Source of the DNA: Delphinapterus leucas
Lineage: Eukaryota > Chordata > Mammalia > Artiodactyla > Monodontidae
Reading direction: 5' to 3'
Length of the DNA: 64,000 nt
NCBI RefSeq assembly: GCF_002288925.2
Contig: NW_022098026.1
Coordinates: 25,654,921 to 25,718,920 of the forward strand
Shown: positions 12,176-26,046 of the stretch, piece after piece
Position numbering within the stretch: position 1 is the stretch's first letter
Layout of the letters: each line of letters starts with the position of its first letter
Position numbers and translations under genes: made by a program
The notes under the pieces: generated by a model
What the model was told of the DNA's origin: nothing
What the model saw: the letters and a program-made list of their open reading frames with translations, nothing else
The model's database searches: none

Positions 12176-15100
12176 TGATTCATTTTGATTAACTGAATTT
12201 TTCAGATGATTGAAGGCTATACACCTTTTTAACCCCAGCTTATTTTTTTAAGAATTGAGAGTATCATCAGGGAATTCCCTTCTAGAGGCCAAATATCTGT
12301 ATTATATGCTAGTTTTACTCTATGGACATCGTTTTTAAAAGATTTTCACAGAGTCAGGTGAACAATGATTTGTATGATTATCTTATATTTCTTCCACTAG
12401 AGTATAATTTCTTAGAGATTAGAGACCACATCTATTTTATTCACAAGCTTAATGCTGGGCTCTCACATGATAACAGATAATTGTATGCATTCAGTAAATA
12501 TTTGTTGTATTCATGTGGGGAGTATTATAGAATCTATTGGAATACCATAACATCTAACTTTTGACTTATATTTTTAACTTGTTAAATCACATTTTGGTAA
12601 TTTGGTCCCATACCTGAGGATTCTCTGATTTATTATTCATTCTTACTGCTTTTTTCTGTCTAGTGAATCAAGATTGTTGTATGACACAGTGGTTGGTGCT
12701 GTTTAACTTGGTACTTGTTTGAATGAAATTTTTAAGTCTTAAAACCTAGATGTGAGCCACAGCTTGACTGCTTACAAACCATGTGGCCTGGTGTAAGTGA
12801 CTGTGCACAGGCATCCCTGGTGTCTCTCTACATCCAAATTTCCTCCTATAAGGGCACCAGTCAGTTTGGGTTAGGGCTCAACCCTAACGGCCTCATTTTA
12901 ACTTAATCACCTTTGTAAAGGCCCTCTCCTCGAACACAGTCACATTCTGCAATACTGGGGTTTAAGACTTAAAAATATGAATTTTGGAGGGACACGGTTC
13001 AGTCTATAACAGGAAGTGTCTGAGATAAACTAGTTATAGGTGTAAATAATATGGTCACTACAGTGTGTGTTATTTTAGAGCTTGGACTCTGGATTTCACT
13101 GCCTTTATTTTCATTGAGTGTTATCATTTGCAAAGACCACTGCTTACAGGCTGTATGACCTTGGAAAAGTTATACAATCTCACCAAACCTCCATTTTTTA
13201 ACCTGTAAAAAAAGAAAAAAATGATACTCTTTTTTGTTGTACCTGTCACTTAGTAAGTGTACCATAAATGATAGCAAATTTTATATTTCTTTGCAAATAA
13301 TTTAATAAAGATATATATACCACCTTTTTCTAATTTTGCTTATAAATCTAACAGTTTTCTTCTTACTGTATATACACACACATAAAAGTATTTCACTGTA
13401 AAATATGCGTTACTTTTTTGCCAAAACTCATTATACTAGCTACTTCAGAATTAATTCATTGTGATTTTTTTTCCAAAGGACTGTAGCTCCACAAACTTGT
13501 TTTCTACAGTCAGAATGAATCCTAGGAGACTTGAGAATGTACAGAATTTTCAAGTGATGGATAGTGTAGGGTCATGGAATAGGAGTTCCAGTAGCATCAG
13601 CTGTAGGGAGAAGCTGGATATTGTATTTAAGAACAAAATATAACCTGATACATAAAATTTAATACAGTTAAAAATTAGGTATTAAAACATTCCTGTTTTC
13701 TTAATCTAATCTAACATAAGCAACAATTATGTCTATAAATAGTAGGGTCTGTATGCTTAGTGATCAAAGAACGCCCATCTCATCCTGTTCTTAGATAAAA
13801 TGACATGCTTATCTTTATAGTTTCTCAGCCTTTCTAGACAAACAGAAAGGAACTCCCAGAGAAGGAGTAAAGGTACCTGTTAATGGGACATTTCAAGATA
13901 AGAAGGGGGGTAAAATCTATTTTCCAGTTAGTGTCTTTCAAAAAAGGAGAATACAGACCTGTTAAATTAATGGGGGAAAACATGAGAATTTTAGGAAAGG
14001 AAATTAAAAATTAAGAAAATAAAAAAGTAATTAAGAACTGTTAGGACATATACTTTTTCAGTCACGGTCACAACGTAATTCTTTTTGTCATTATGGGTTT
14101 ATGGTTGTGTGTGTGTGTATGAATGTGAGAGCAGCAGATAAACATAAAGGACTACGTTAGCAGTAGAATGTTGAACCTTGAACCTAGTTTAAAGCACTGT
14201 TAACGTCCGGATTCTCTTCGAACTGTCTGAAATGCTATGCGATGGCCACATAGGGTGTAAAAGGTGAGAAAGTGGCAAGGCTGGTATTACCATCCAAGCT
14301 AGTTCCTACTCTGAGGTTTATTAATGGCGCCATTTTGGGCAGGTAAGGAAAGGACAATAACACCTACTCTGCTGCATCACTGCGTTGCATAAACAAGTCA
14401 TGGGAGCTAATGGATGACAGATTGTTTGGAAAGATGCGGAAGGTGATTAAATTGTAAGGGAGTATATTTATTAAACTATTGTGATCATCAAGGATATCTC
14501 AGCATAGAAAAAGAGAAGATCTGAACAATGATCTGCTAACTTTGGATTTTGGAAATAACCTTTGTCTTTAGTAACATTACAGATCTACAAAATCTTGTTT
14601 ACTTTATATTTTTCTTATCTCTTCCCTCTGTGTCAATATCCTTGATGTGAATTCAGATTCTGGGCCACTTGATACATGTTTTGTATTGTAAAGCTTATAC
14701 TTTTTACAACCTAACTCCATTCCTTTTTAATGAGGAGAAAAAGGGTTTTACACGTTTGATGAATAATTGAAAGAGCTGCCCCCCCCAAAAAAAATAGAAT
14801 TTAGAATTTCAGGAAAGTACTCTGATAACCTAATATAAAAGTACTCTATTAACCCAAAACTCAGTTCTCTAAAACCTCAGTCCCATTCATTTGAATTTAA
14901 AGTCCATGGTTTTCAAAAATAAGGAGTGATTAACAGAGTGTATGATTAATCACCTCTGGATTTACATTTCTAAAATGAAATGCAGAAGTAGGTCTGATGA
15001 CAAGAGCCAGCTGACATGTACTTCCAGTATTGGGGGTGCTCACTGAATCTTCTCCTTGCCATCTTATTCTGCTGGAAGAGGTTATCAGTCTGAATCCTCT

Positions 15101-16811
15101 TATTCATCATTTCAGAAGGTTCTGGGTGTTAGTAAGGAACTCTTCTTCAGTAAGAAAGAAACCAACTCCTTCAGCCTTCCCTCATAGCAGGGATACTTTA
15201 GAGATGCAATCATCTTTTGGTTCTTTTGTTACACCCTATCACTACTTCCACTCCTGGGAATACTGTCTATTTGGGCTAGATTTGGTGTTCATCAGAACAT
15301 AGTACACAGTCACCAATTCTATTGTAAGGCATTAAACTTTTCTACCATATGGTTGGGACACATTTCATATGGTCTAACAGAGCAAATGGAAGATTAAAAG
15401 ATTAGTATTGCTATGTCATGCAGAGGAGGATTTTTATAGACATCAGTGATGACCGAAACCTAGCAATGACTTTGGCAAAGTTTCGATGGTTAATACTTTG
15501 ATCTATTTCAGGTGTCATGGTTTAGAACACAATGATAGGATGAAAAAGAGAACCTATATCCTGACATTTTGATTTTACTTCAGAATGTTTGGGGATTGTT
15601 ATTTCTATGCCGAGTAAACTTAAATCTGTCATTGTGGACCACGTTTAAGAGATGTTGACTTTTCTTGGAGTCTTAGAAATTACCTAGTAAATCACATCAT
15701 TATAATGAGATAAAAATGCAAGGCCAGCTATCATTAACTATAAAACTTACCACATATGCTTGGAATTGTTCTAAACAGTACACATACACACGATAGACCT
15801 CTAACTCTTACAACAATTGTACAATATAGTTTTACTATCTCTCTTTTACATATTAGGAAACTCAGGCTGAAAGCAAATAAGTGACTTGCCCAAGACAACA
15901 TAGCTAGTAACTCGTGAGTCAGGATTTGAACCCAGATCTATTAATGCATCAAAGCCAGGTTCATTTCCGTTACACTGTGTATTTGCAAAGACAGGAATAG
16001 AAACAAATTTTCTGACTCCCTGTCCCATTCTTTTTCCATTAATCTGAGACAGTCAATTTTCTAACCTGTGATAGTCATACAATTTGAACTCGTTTTCCAT
16101 GGTCACTAATTTCACTAAACCACTGGAAAGAAATAAAGCTTATAGCACAGACCTTGAGACCAATGATTATATTTTATAGGAAAGAAATTCATGAAAAAAA
16201 GAAAGGGAAATATTCTAGCTTCGATGGGATTCAGAATATTGACACGATTTCAGCGTTGGATAGCCTTAGATCAGTTTTCTGGAACAATATTTAAAAGGGC
16301 TTTGATCCCATCAATTCTAACTTATATATGTGTCTGTGACACTGGATTGAGACACTTTAGAACAGATGCAGATGGAAGCAAAAGGAATCCTAGGTGCTCT
16401 TGCTATACACAGCTTTCTTCAGATGTAGAAATCTTTAAATCTTTACTTGGCTTGTAGGACAACCCATCTGTCTTCTTTTTCCCTCCCCTCCCACTTATGA
16501 AGGGAGCTGAGTTAGAAACATGTTTGTCTACGAGGAAATGTGTCTGGTGTTGGTGAGGAATTCAGTTCTGATATAGGATTATGGAGTACTAAACTTTGAG
16601 TAGGGTCCTTGGACATAATCTGTTGCATTCTAGGGGAGGTATCATGAAGACACATTAGAACTACTTTAGAAATAATATCTGTTCAAATCTGCCACCTTGA
16701 CAGGATCCTAAAAGATGGAAACTAAATTGATGTGGTATATTAAGTTTAGCATGACCTTGAACAACTGGTTTTACAGTTTGGCTGTTGTTGTGGGTGTCAC
16801 CCACAGTATAC

Positions 16812-16819
16812 TATAAAAA
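16812..16819 (+). promoter_or_regulatory. SPINK5: Candidate TATA box of SPINK5
   Basis: TATAAAAA lies 91 nt upstream of the start codon. Transcription beginning about 30 nt downstream, near the CAGTC at 16841-16845, would give a 5' untranslated leader of roughly 65-70 nt with no upstream ATG. This is inferred from position and motif only. Confidence 0.6.
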
Positions 16820-16909
16820 TGAGCTGCATCTCCACAGGTTCAGTCTTAGAGCACCAGCTGGTGAGCAATGCAAGGAGCAGTCGTGTAACCAACTTACATC
16901 GTCTTCAAC

Positions 16910-16964
16910 ATGAAGATAGCTGCAGTGCCAATGCTTCTGACCCTGGCTCTTTGCCTCATACAAG
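16910..16964 (+). CDS. SPINK5: SPINK5 exon 1: start codon and signal peptide
   Basis: The ATG at 16910 has A at -3. It opens a typical secretory signal: MKIAA, then a leucine-rich hydrophobic core (LLTLALCLI), then Q and the first base of a split codon. The donor is CAAG|GTGAGC, phase 1. This matches the first exon of mammalian LEKTI, and the start is chosen on that basis. Reading on past the donor gives the 99-residue open frame at 16910-17209, which is intron. Intron 1 (1.3 kb) holds a (GT)n-(GTAT)n-(TA)n microsatellite at 17049-17114 and nothing else I recognise. Confidence 0.95.
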
Positions 16965-17048
16965 GTGAGCAATTTACCTGTAGTCTAAGCCTCTTGCCAC
17001 ACATCCTAAAGCTCTGGGCAGGGACTTGTCTCTCTCCCTCCTTCTTCA

Positions 17049-17114
<66 letters not shown>
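17049..17114. repeat. (GT)n/(GTAT)n/(TA)n microsatellite in intron 1
   Basis: A compound run of GT, then GTAT, then TA units, lying 84 bp after the exon 1 donor. It is likely length-polymorphic. Confidence 0.93.
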
Positions 17115-17118
<4 letters not shown>

Positions 17119-18288
17119 GAAATACCTTGCCAGACGTAGAGTTTTGAAGAATTACATATGTGGTTTTATAGCTATGTTATCTTTAGAAATGACAAGTAGT
17201 TTGAGATAATCTGAATTTTTATCCATCAGAAATCCTTCCATTAATTCAACATTAATTCTGAAAAGCTAATAGATTCTTTTCCATATTCCCCTCACCAAAC
17301 ATAAAAGTTCATAACAATATGAATTATATATATTATACATATGTAGGATATTAAGCCTATGAATTGATGCTGATATGAATTATGTGTATAACAGGTATTT
17401 AAAACTTAGATGTACTTAATATGTATATTTTAATACTATATTTGTAAATAAAACATTAAAAACTCAAATTCAGTCATCTGTTTTTATTTTAAAGCAGTAG
17501 TGCTTTCTAGCAAATTTTATTTTTGTGTTTTCAAATCCTAAATGGATTGAAAATATTTCATCTAATTGGTAAGGGACTTCTATGGGAGCTAGGAAGTAGG
17601 TTTTTGCTTTTGTTATTTGAATTTGAAGGGAACACAAGATTGCCTAGACTGAACCTGCTATGAAGCATTTACATATTTTAAAAGGAAACCTCAGAGATGG
17701 AGAGTGAGGAGACCATTATACAAAAATGATGCCCACTTTCCTAAAAATGTGTATAGGCACACAAAAAGTCTGTTAATGAGAGAGTATATTAGTCTGTGAG
17801 TTTAATCTTAATATTTACCAGATCTCTAATTTCTGTGGCTATAATGAGGAGGCAGAGCTACCAGAATTCAGAAAATTTTATTTTATGTATATATATGATA
17901 TAAACTTTGTGCTACACTATACCTTAAAACTATAATTGATATATTTGATAGGTGTACTATGTTATAATTTTAAAAGAGGCCTGCAATACTTTGTTCTGAA
18001 AGGATCTTTTAGAAATTAGATATTTTGAGGGGGTCAGAAAGCATAGGAGTAAGTATTATTTTTCAAAGTAATTGGAACTTTATGAGCGAGAGATCTTTGT
18101 GACTGTATATACTGCCTGGTGCAGTGCCCTCACTTCATTTGCCATGGTAAATTTTAATGTGTTCAAATCAACTTGTGGTTTTAAAATATACTGCCATTAA
18201 AATAAGCAAGATACTACACTCAGTAAATTGTTTTACTTATTAAATGTTTTACGTTCCCTTAACTTTGGTTTCTGTATTTTTGTCCCAG

Positions 18289-18314
18289 ATGCTGCCAGTG
18301 AAGGTGAAAATCAG
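18289..18314 (+). CDS. SPINK5: SPINK5 exon 2: mature N-terminus
   Basis: A 26-nt exon between TTTTGTCCCAG and GTTAGT. With the last base of exon 1 it reads DAASEGENQ, matching the short acidic segment after the LEKTI signal peptide. Signal cleavage is expected close to here. The exon ends in phase 0. Intron 2 (3.9 kb) carries a (CA)n run at 19192-19217, an L2-like 3' end near 21115-21260 and MIR-like sequence near 21745-21985; the rest is unassigned. The 104-residue frame beginning at 18244 overlaps this exon in another frame and is a shadow. Confidence 0.9.
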
Positions 18315-19191
18315 GTTAGTCCTGCTTTTGCTTTTCATTGAATTCATTCCAAGATCCCTAAAGAAAAATGTTCTGTGGCCAACACCTTCATATTATAATA
18401 CAGATATATTATACTCATGGGTACTAATAGCTTTTGTTAAAAACACAGAAACAGGTCTTTATGAATCAAGACATGAATCACACACACACACCAGTCAACG
18501 TCTTAATGATAATGGATATCTGAAAGAGGCAATCTACCACACTAAAGGAGTGCTTTAAAATTCCATAAACAAACACACTAGTGAATTACTGTTGTTCAGT
18601 TTAACAGCTGAAAAGTAGGAAACTGAAATGACTTTTCTTGTGATCATTATGCAAAAAGGGGCTGTCTGTATCTTGTCAGTGTATATATTTCATTCAATAC
18701 ATATTTACTGAGCATCTATTGTATGTCAGATCCTGTTTGAGATGCCAGGGATATAAAAACAAAAAAGAATGCTGCTGTCATGGAGCTTACATTTTAGTGG
18801 AAGAAAACAAACAAGTTAATAAGTAAATTAGTAAAATATATACAACATTAAATAATGATTAGTGCTAGAAGAAAAATAAAGCAGGATGGAAGACAGGAAT
18901 TTCTGGGGATGGAGATGGTATCAGTTCTTCTTGAGATAGTCAGGTAAGTTCTCGCTGAGAAGATAGCATTAGAACATGGATCTAAAGGTGAGGTGGGAGT
19001 GAATCATGAAGTTACTTGTAACTCTCAGCAGACCAGGCAGAAGCACCTGTGATGGCAGAGGCCCTGACTCTGGAATGGTCTGCACCAACTCTAAGGGATC
19101 TTTTGATTGAGAAATAAAGGAATCATTTTCTATAGAAATTAAACATTTTTTAATCTATTTGAAAGGCACGTTGAAAGAGCCAATTATACAG

Positions 19192-19217
19192 ACACACACA
19201 CACACACACACACACAA
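19192..19217. repeat. (CA)n microsatellite in intron 2
   Basis: About 13 CA units within SPINK5 intron 2. Confidence 0.93.
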
Positions 19218-22186
19218 CTGTGCCATTATTTCAGATTGAAAATATTTCTACTTATGTAGCAGATATTTGCTGTGTTTCTCAAAGACCACGAACATTGAAA
19301 GAATAAAATAGTAAAAAGATTCTTTTCTACACCAAAACTCTTATAAATGTGGTTAAAATACTCTTGCTGTATTTTATTGTTACTTTTTTTTTTAAAGAAA
19401 CTTACAGGAATATTCTAGATAATTCCATTATAGTCTCTATTATTTCATTTAAGTTTCCTGATTAAAGAGAGGTTCAGAAACTTCTATTGCCTAAGTAGAG
19501 TGGGATGGTAGGGTAGAAAAAAACCCTGGATTTTTGAGAATCAAAGAGCATGCTCATTTGGATATTTCATACTGGAAAAAGAAGGGTATTGTGTAAATCT
19601 TACTGAGCATGAAGCCACAATTTTTTTTTTTCAGTGTCTATGATAATGGGTAGTAGTTTCGGTGGATATTTCAAATTTTGCACTGATATTTCTCATACTG
19701 TTGAACTCTATTTCACTGAAAAACATTTTAAAAACAAATTTAGCCACCTCTCATGTTGGCATAAGCAAAAAGAATATAAGACATAATTATTTATCTGGAA
19801 ATATTTCTGATCATAGCCTTTGGATAGTTTGTCAGAAATGAAAACTATTAATTTAGTCTTTCTTATAGTGCTGGAAATTTTATTTTCCAAGTTCAGTAGC
19901 TCAAGTTCTTTCTAGTACAACATAAAAACATGTTGAATTTTACAAACATGAGCCAGAATAGCACAGAAAAGCACTGGAGTAATCTGCAAGGATCTTTACC
20001 ATATGCTTAAATTTGTCATCCCAGAAGAGTTATTACGAAGCCATGGCAACCTTGATAATGCTCTAACACAGAGCAGGGGTGATGCCAGCTCCTGAGGGGT
20101 TTATGATGATGCCTGGGGAGGAAAAATGGAAAACACTGGGCAATATCACAGCCAGTGAAGGAAAACAGAAAGAGCTTGGCCCTAAAGGGCTCCAGTTTCT
20201 CTAAGACAAGTGGAGAAAACACAAAGAGCAACTATAACAAACAAAACAAGACAAAAATGAGCCAAAGACTGGAAGTTAGATTGCAAGTAATCGGTTGCTG
20301 GGAAGTCATCTCACCAACTCAGGATTCCTTTATGGTCCAGACCTGTTCCTGTTTCAGCCCTTTCTTTATGGTCATTGGGAGGTTATTTCATTTTTCCCAG
20401 AGAAAAACACAACTGCTGATTTCAATTTTTATGGCCTTTTCCTATTTCCCAAAAGAATACACTGGATAACCTCATAACTCAGAAAAATAGCATCGAGTTC
20501 CATCTTTACTAATTACAAACTGTGAACAAATTTCTTACCTGTTCTCTGGGACTCAGTTGTCCATTCATGTAAAAATAAAAGTGTGTCTTTCTAGGATTTA
20601 GGTATTTTTCTAATTATGACATAGGAGAAGTCCAATTCAGGAATTATCTTGATTGAGAATGTTCTTTTTCAGTTGACCACTAAAAACTATTTAAAGCTTC
20701 ATTCTAGTGTTATCATGAATCTTTGTTTTCAGCACTTTCTTTAAGACCTACCTCACAAGGGATATATTTCTATTACAGAGTCACCAGGCTGTTCTCTGAT
20801 TCTATGACAATGTTTTTATCTAGACTTTATAGAATCAGTTATATCCAGCCAGCTAAGCAGTAACTTGCAATACTGGCATAAGATACTATAGAATCAGAGA
20901 CCAGACACAGATCTCAAGAGGCCCAGTTGTCAGTCTGTTGCCAGAAATTATTGCCCTGCTACTCAGATAAGATCACTGGGTGGTGATAGTACTCTTAGAG
21001 ATGTTTTAGTAGGTCACCCTTAGCGAAATTTCCTAGGGCTGGTCTCTGAAATTATTTATTCTTCTTCACCATTAATCATTCATTCTGCAAGTGCTACCAA
21101 CTGCCTCCTGTTTATAGGATGCTAGGTTAGTTACATCATTATCCATTAGATGGTAAGCACCATTTAGGCAAGGATCCTTCCTGCCTTATTTATTGCTGTA
21201 TCCATGACACCCAGGAAAGTATAGTATCCTCATAATAAGTGTTTGTTGATTAACTGAATGATTATTATAAAGATATAGGAGGCTGAATAGAATTCTATAA
21301 TCTGTCCTTTGGAAGAGGTTGCCTATGTCAGAGTTGGAGCAAAGGCTTGATTGATTTACTTATTTTTTTCTGGTACAAGGATCTTTATGCTTTGTATTTT
21401 CAAAGTCAAAACAAAACAAAAAACCAAAAGAAAAAAAAAAGAAAACATAGATTACAAAGACTTTAAAGGACCAGTGGATTTCCTAAACTAATAGGTAGTA
21501 TAACATTTTAAATCAGTACTTTACTAGGTAGTGCAAATGCACCATTAATATTAAGCTCCTAGAAAAAAAGTGAGTGACATATAGCAGGCCTTCATCAAAT
21601 ATATTGCAACATTTTCCTATACCTTTTAATGGCCAATATTATCGAACTGTGTGCTAGGTATTTTATATGCATCATCTTAGCATATTCCAATAATAATGGC
21701 AATAGCAACAACTATAATAATAAAGCAGGAGGGAGACGAGAGGTAGAGAATCTAATTATTGAATATCTGCTATGTATCAGGCACTCTTTGAGGGATTTAC
21801 ATGCTTATAATATTTAATCCACACGAAACTTATGAAACACATATACTTATATTCTCTGTTTTTACAGATAGAGTAAATGAGCCTTTGCTCATTTGCTATG
21901 GCTCTTGGGCTTGTAAGTGAGAACCCTGGAAGATAAGCTCAGATCTTTTGACTCCAAGTCCCTTGTTCTTTCCATTTCACTAATGACTTTAGATGAATGC
22001 TTTTAGGTGAATTTTCAATCTCCAACAGACAATCCAGATTCATTACTTTTATTTGTATTATCTGTATCACCTGAGTGAATGTCTTCCATACAAAGTGGGT
22101 GGTGGTCATGAAATAATATTGTTCTTAGAAGGTAAAGTCTTGCTTTGATGAGATTTCTGTAAGCACTTTTTTCATATTTTCCTAAG

Positions 22187-22314
22187 GAAACATGCAGTGA
22201 ATATAGGGCACTGATGAAAAATGGAAAACTGTTCTGTTCCCGAGATACAAACCTTTTTCAAAGCTCTGATGGAATAGTGTTCATCAACAAATGTGCCACA
22301 TGCAAAATGATATT
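22187..22314 (+). CDS. SPINK5: SPINK5 exon 3: inhibitor domain D1
   Basis: A 128-nt exon between TTTTCCTAAG and GTGAGT, ending phase 2. It starts ETCSEYRALMKNGKLFC and ends NKCATCKMI, with the four cysteines of a LEKTI non-canonical Kazal domain (two disulphides). The reactive-site loop reads FC-S-R-D, so P1 (second residue after the second Cys) is Arg. Human D1 has Gln there as I remember it. The segment that is PDGK in most other domains is SSDGI here, as is typical of D1. No stop or frameshift. Intron 3 (1.9 kb) contains one complete SINE. Confidence 0.95.
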
Positions 22315-23016
22315 GTGAGTAAAGTTAAATCTTTCTTTCAAGTGTTTTGAGTTACCAGTTATTCTCTGAACTACTAAATGTATTATTTTTATTTTCTGTC
22401 AAATATATTTTTCTAAATCTAAGTGGGTAAATAAAAATGCTTAGCAGATCACTGTGATACCTACCATCAAGTAAAGTTGGATAAATGCCACCCACTCGGA
22501 AAGATTTTAATAATCACTCATGGTATTCCAAAATATCCCAGAGGGCCTGGTATCAGTACCTCATGCAGCACTTAATAGTTTTTTGAGGATGTACTTCCAA
22601 GTTGAGTTTTCTGACCCTGGGAGAAAAGAATTCTTGAGCCTGTTAAGACCTGACTCTGTTGTACCCCTGAGAATGATGCCAGACTCTTCTTGTGAGAGCC
22701 AACCAGGAGAATCAAGATACACCCTGACTCTGTGAGCTGCCAGTGTCTTCAGACATCTAGGATTATGCTAGCATGAGATGGACCCTAGGATTGACTGTGG
22801 CTTCCAACTCCCCACAACTCAGAAAGAATTAATATCCCGGAGGTTTACTGACATCTTTGCAATGCTTCTTAACTATTTCCTTCTCTCCAGTGACACTCCA
22901 TAGGTGGTAAAGGCTTGAGTTATCAGTTGCAAGTCCTCAAATCAAAGGGACCGAATTTGGTTTTGAACAGAGAATTCATTCTCGGTTTCTGACCACCATC
23001 AAAACTTCAACTCTGG

Positions 23017-23232
23017 GGGCTTCCCTGGTGGCGCAGTGGTTGAGAGTCCGCCTGCAGATGCAGGGGACACGGGTTCGTGCCCCGGTCCGGGAAGATCCCA
23101 CATGCCATGGAGCGGCTAGGCCCGTGAGCCATGGCCACTGAGCCTGCGCGTCCGGAGCCTGTGCTCCACAGCAGGAGAGGCCACAACAGTGAGAGGCCCG
23201 CGTGCCGCAAAAAAAAAACAAAAAAAAAACAC
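23017..23232 (+). mobile_element. CHR-type SINE in SPINK5 intron 3
   Basis: Complete head, body and A-rich tail, flanked by a perfect 14-bp duplication AACTTCAACTCTGG (23003-23016 and 23233-23246). The duplication shows no divergence, which points to a young insertion. Confidence 0.95.
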
Positions 23233-24176
23233 AACTTCAACTCTGGTACCAAGCCAATACGAAACTTACCTACTGAAGATAATTATATTATAATCAGCTT
23301 TTAAAATGCCAAGTTGGTAATGTGTCAAGGGATTTAATCTGACATAGTCATTAATATTGGGATAACAAAGCCCTGATCACATGTGCTGCTCCTAATGAAG
23401 ACACTGCAGGAAGATGAAGGAAGGCAGGGCAAAATTTAGGGAGGGAGGACTCCCAGGGCAAGTTGAACAATCCTTTCTTAGCCTCTTGAAAGCTGAATGT
23501 AAACCAGCAGGTGTAATATTTACTAAAGAGTTTCCTCCTTGTTACATAGGATGTTTTGTTAGCAGACTGAAACTATAAATAGAATAAATTTATTGAAAAA
23601 TAATTTAAAATAAAAATTAAATGCCTTTAGACATACAAGGTGGGTTATTTATCACTTTGAAGTCACTCACACAATTATTATCTTTATTACTTATGTAAAT
23701 TATATTAGGATAAACTTGGCTTCTTAACCTGGAAAGGAGGAGACTGTATGAGGCATTAAAGTTATCTTTAAATTGCTGAATTTGCTCTGTGGGTCCTTAG
23801 AGATTGGAACCTCAGACCAAGACAGGTGGGTAGATTTTGGATCAATCTGAATATGGTCTTTCAAAGAGAGCATTCCAAAAATGATATAAATGGCTTTTAG
23901 AGTTAGTGACCACCTGGATGATGGAAGTATTTAAGGTGGGTAATCAGTTATACAGTTAACAGTAAAGATTCTTGCCTGTAATAGAACCACATTTGAGATA
24001 TATTTCAGCACTGAGGAGAGATTTACAGTACCTGTGGTTATTTCCAGACATACCTCCACTTCTGACAAGCTAGATTAAGCTGAGAAGAATAGCCAAAATT
24101 AAGTTTACCATGTATGATGTTAGACCTAAAATTGGTCAAGCATATCTGAGCTATTCTGTTCTTTGCTATCTTCCAG

Positions 24177-24246
24177 AGAAAAAGAAGCAAAATCCCAGAG
24201 AAGGGCCAGGCATTTAGCAAGAGCCAGGGCTACTGCCCCAGCAAAG
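24177..24246 (+). CDS. SPINK5: SPINK5 exon 4: D1-D2 linker
   Basis: A 70-nt exon between GCTATCTTCCAG and GTGAGA. With the two bases of exon 3 it reads LEKEAKSQRRARHLARARAT followed by APAK, a strongly basic helical linker very close to human LEKTI. It ends in phase 0. The RRARH stretch could be a proprotein-convertase site, although the human D1 fragment boundary lies nearby rather than exactly here. Intron 4 (10.6 kb) is the largest in the window and is almost wholly transposon-derived. Confidence 0.93.
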
Positions 24247-26046
24247 GTGAGACTATTTGGAGTCAACTTGTCATATTTGCTTTAGAGATTATGTTCAACT
24301 CTATTCAGATCTCTTTATTTCTTAATTACTAGGTCATACCTGTTGTGAGGCCAGCTACTTAGAAGGGAGGGAACATGGCGTAGTCCAGGGGTAGGCTAAA
24401 TATCTGGTACAGCTTGTCCATAGGTCCAACCCATGACCCAACTCTCTGAAAACATCTGGGGCACTGACAGATGCTAAGAGGTGGTGTAAGCCAGTGTGAT
24501 GTCTGCCTTCCATGGCCATTTCTCATTTCTACTGTCCTGTCTCAGCTCCAACAAGAGAATTCACGGGACTGTAGAACTAAGTTCAAGTCTCAGAATTCGG
24601 ACAATTTATGTATATCTGGGTCTCAGTTTTTTCACCTGTGAAATGGAATGTGGATCAAATGAGAAACTAAGTTTTAAAAGCCAGCTACAATGTTTAACAT
24701 GTGTTAGCAGACATTTGACTCATTTTATTTCCTTTCTCTTTTCCTCTTTCTCTTCCGACTGAACATATTTTCTAATACTTGGAGATTTCCCCTAATTCAA
24801 GTAGACTTGCTTATTTATATCTATTTTGCAAACTGGGATTCAGGCTAATATTTGTTGGAGAAAACTGTTCTGTGGTAAAACAATTTTTTAATTAAATAAA
24901 ATGAAAGAAACTATACAGGTGCAACCCAACACATAACCATTTCCCTTTATAAATAATTTTTTATTATACAAAAATTCTTATTTATACAAAAAAATAAAAG
25001 TTATAGGCCCAGACTTGTTGAAATCTCTGTCTACAATGTCTTACAATAAGTTATTGACAAAGCTGGGGCTATTGCCAGGTATTCTGACAACTACTCATAT
25101 TATTCCAGGTCTCCTATGTAGCTTCTTCTCCAATATCTTCTTTCTCTTCCTCCTCTCCTGCCTCTGACACATAACTAAAATGATCAGTCAGGGAAGGCAC
25201 ACCCAAATTACATTAATATCCCTGGTCTAACCAAGCTACCATTCTCCTTGTCAGTGTTACTCAGGACTGTCTGAGCACCTCAGCCTCCGCAGTAGACCGA
25301 CTCAACCAAATCTTTGCCCGGGCTCAACCAGTCTCACTTTTAAAACAATAACATAGTCACCACACAATTGGTCAATAACTACAAACTCTTTGAGCAAAAG
25401 GGAGCTGCTTCTATGTTCCCCCAAATCTGTGAGGGTCAGAAAACTTTACTGATACTTTTCAAATCTGCCTTTCTTTGTGACATTTAGAGAGAGGCTTATG
25501 CTATAAAATCCATTCTCTTCCTCCTCCTCTTTTTTCTTCATGAAAAACTGATATATCATTGGTGTTTAAAAATATAAAATACAAGAAAGTGACAAACAAA
25601 AATCCCCCAAATACATACACACACATATACACACACACATCATTCTTAAACCTACTATTTTAAGACATTACTAGTGGTACGTTTTCATATGTAGACACAC
25701 ATTTACTGAATTTTAATGAAATAGGATTCTTAAGAAATAAAATTATAGAATATTAAGACATTATACTTCTCTGTTACCATTTTATGCCTGAATTATAATT
25801 TTGACCTCTAGATAAAGTTCCTGTGGTTACATGTTTTGCTACCTAGGAAATTATTTACTTACAAATTAAGGCAGTTAATATTTGGCTGTTTGCCTTCAAG
25901 TAATTTCTGTCTAGATGTTTACTTGTCTGTGTGTGAGTAGATTAATGCAATTATAGTATATTTTTATTGTTGTTATTTTCCTCTTAACGGTAAAAGAAAA
26001 CAATCTACTTTCTCTGCTTAGATTTTTCCCATCAAAAATTAACCCT

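Larger units (their letters stand above)
1..16811. other. Intergenic region upstream of SPINK5, repeat-dominated
   Basis: No host gene exon is recognisable here. The first 42 bases look like the reverse-complemented end of a MER20-type hAT element cut by the window edge. Remnants of L1 3' ends lie near 1560-1790. MIR-like stretches lie near 2600-2800 and 15760-15990 (minus) and near 10390-10620, 10870-11020 and 13090-13260 (plus). An L2-like 3' end lies near 12390-12530, and an old L1 3' end near 12805-13010. SINEs and larger L1 blocks are listed separately. The stretches 600-1500, 13300-15750 and 16000-16800 hold nothing I can name. In human, SPINK5 is preceded by C5orf46 and SCGB3A2, but no exon of either is visible. 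Confidence 0.7.

Noticed and set aside
1..16811. Search for C5orf46 or SCGB3A2 exons, the human upstream neighbours
   Set aside because: No matching signal-peptide or coding segment was seen. In human these genes lie far upstream, so absence here is expected.
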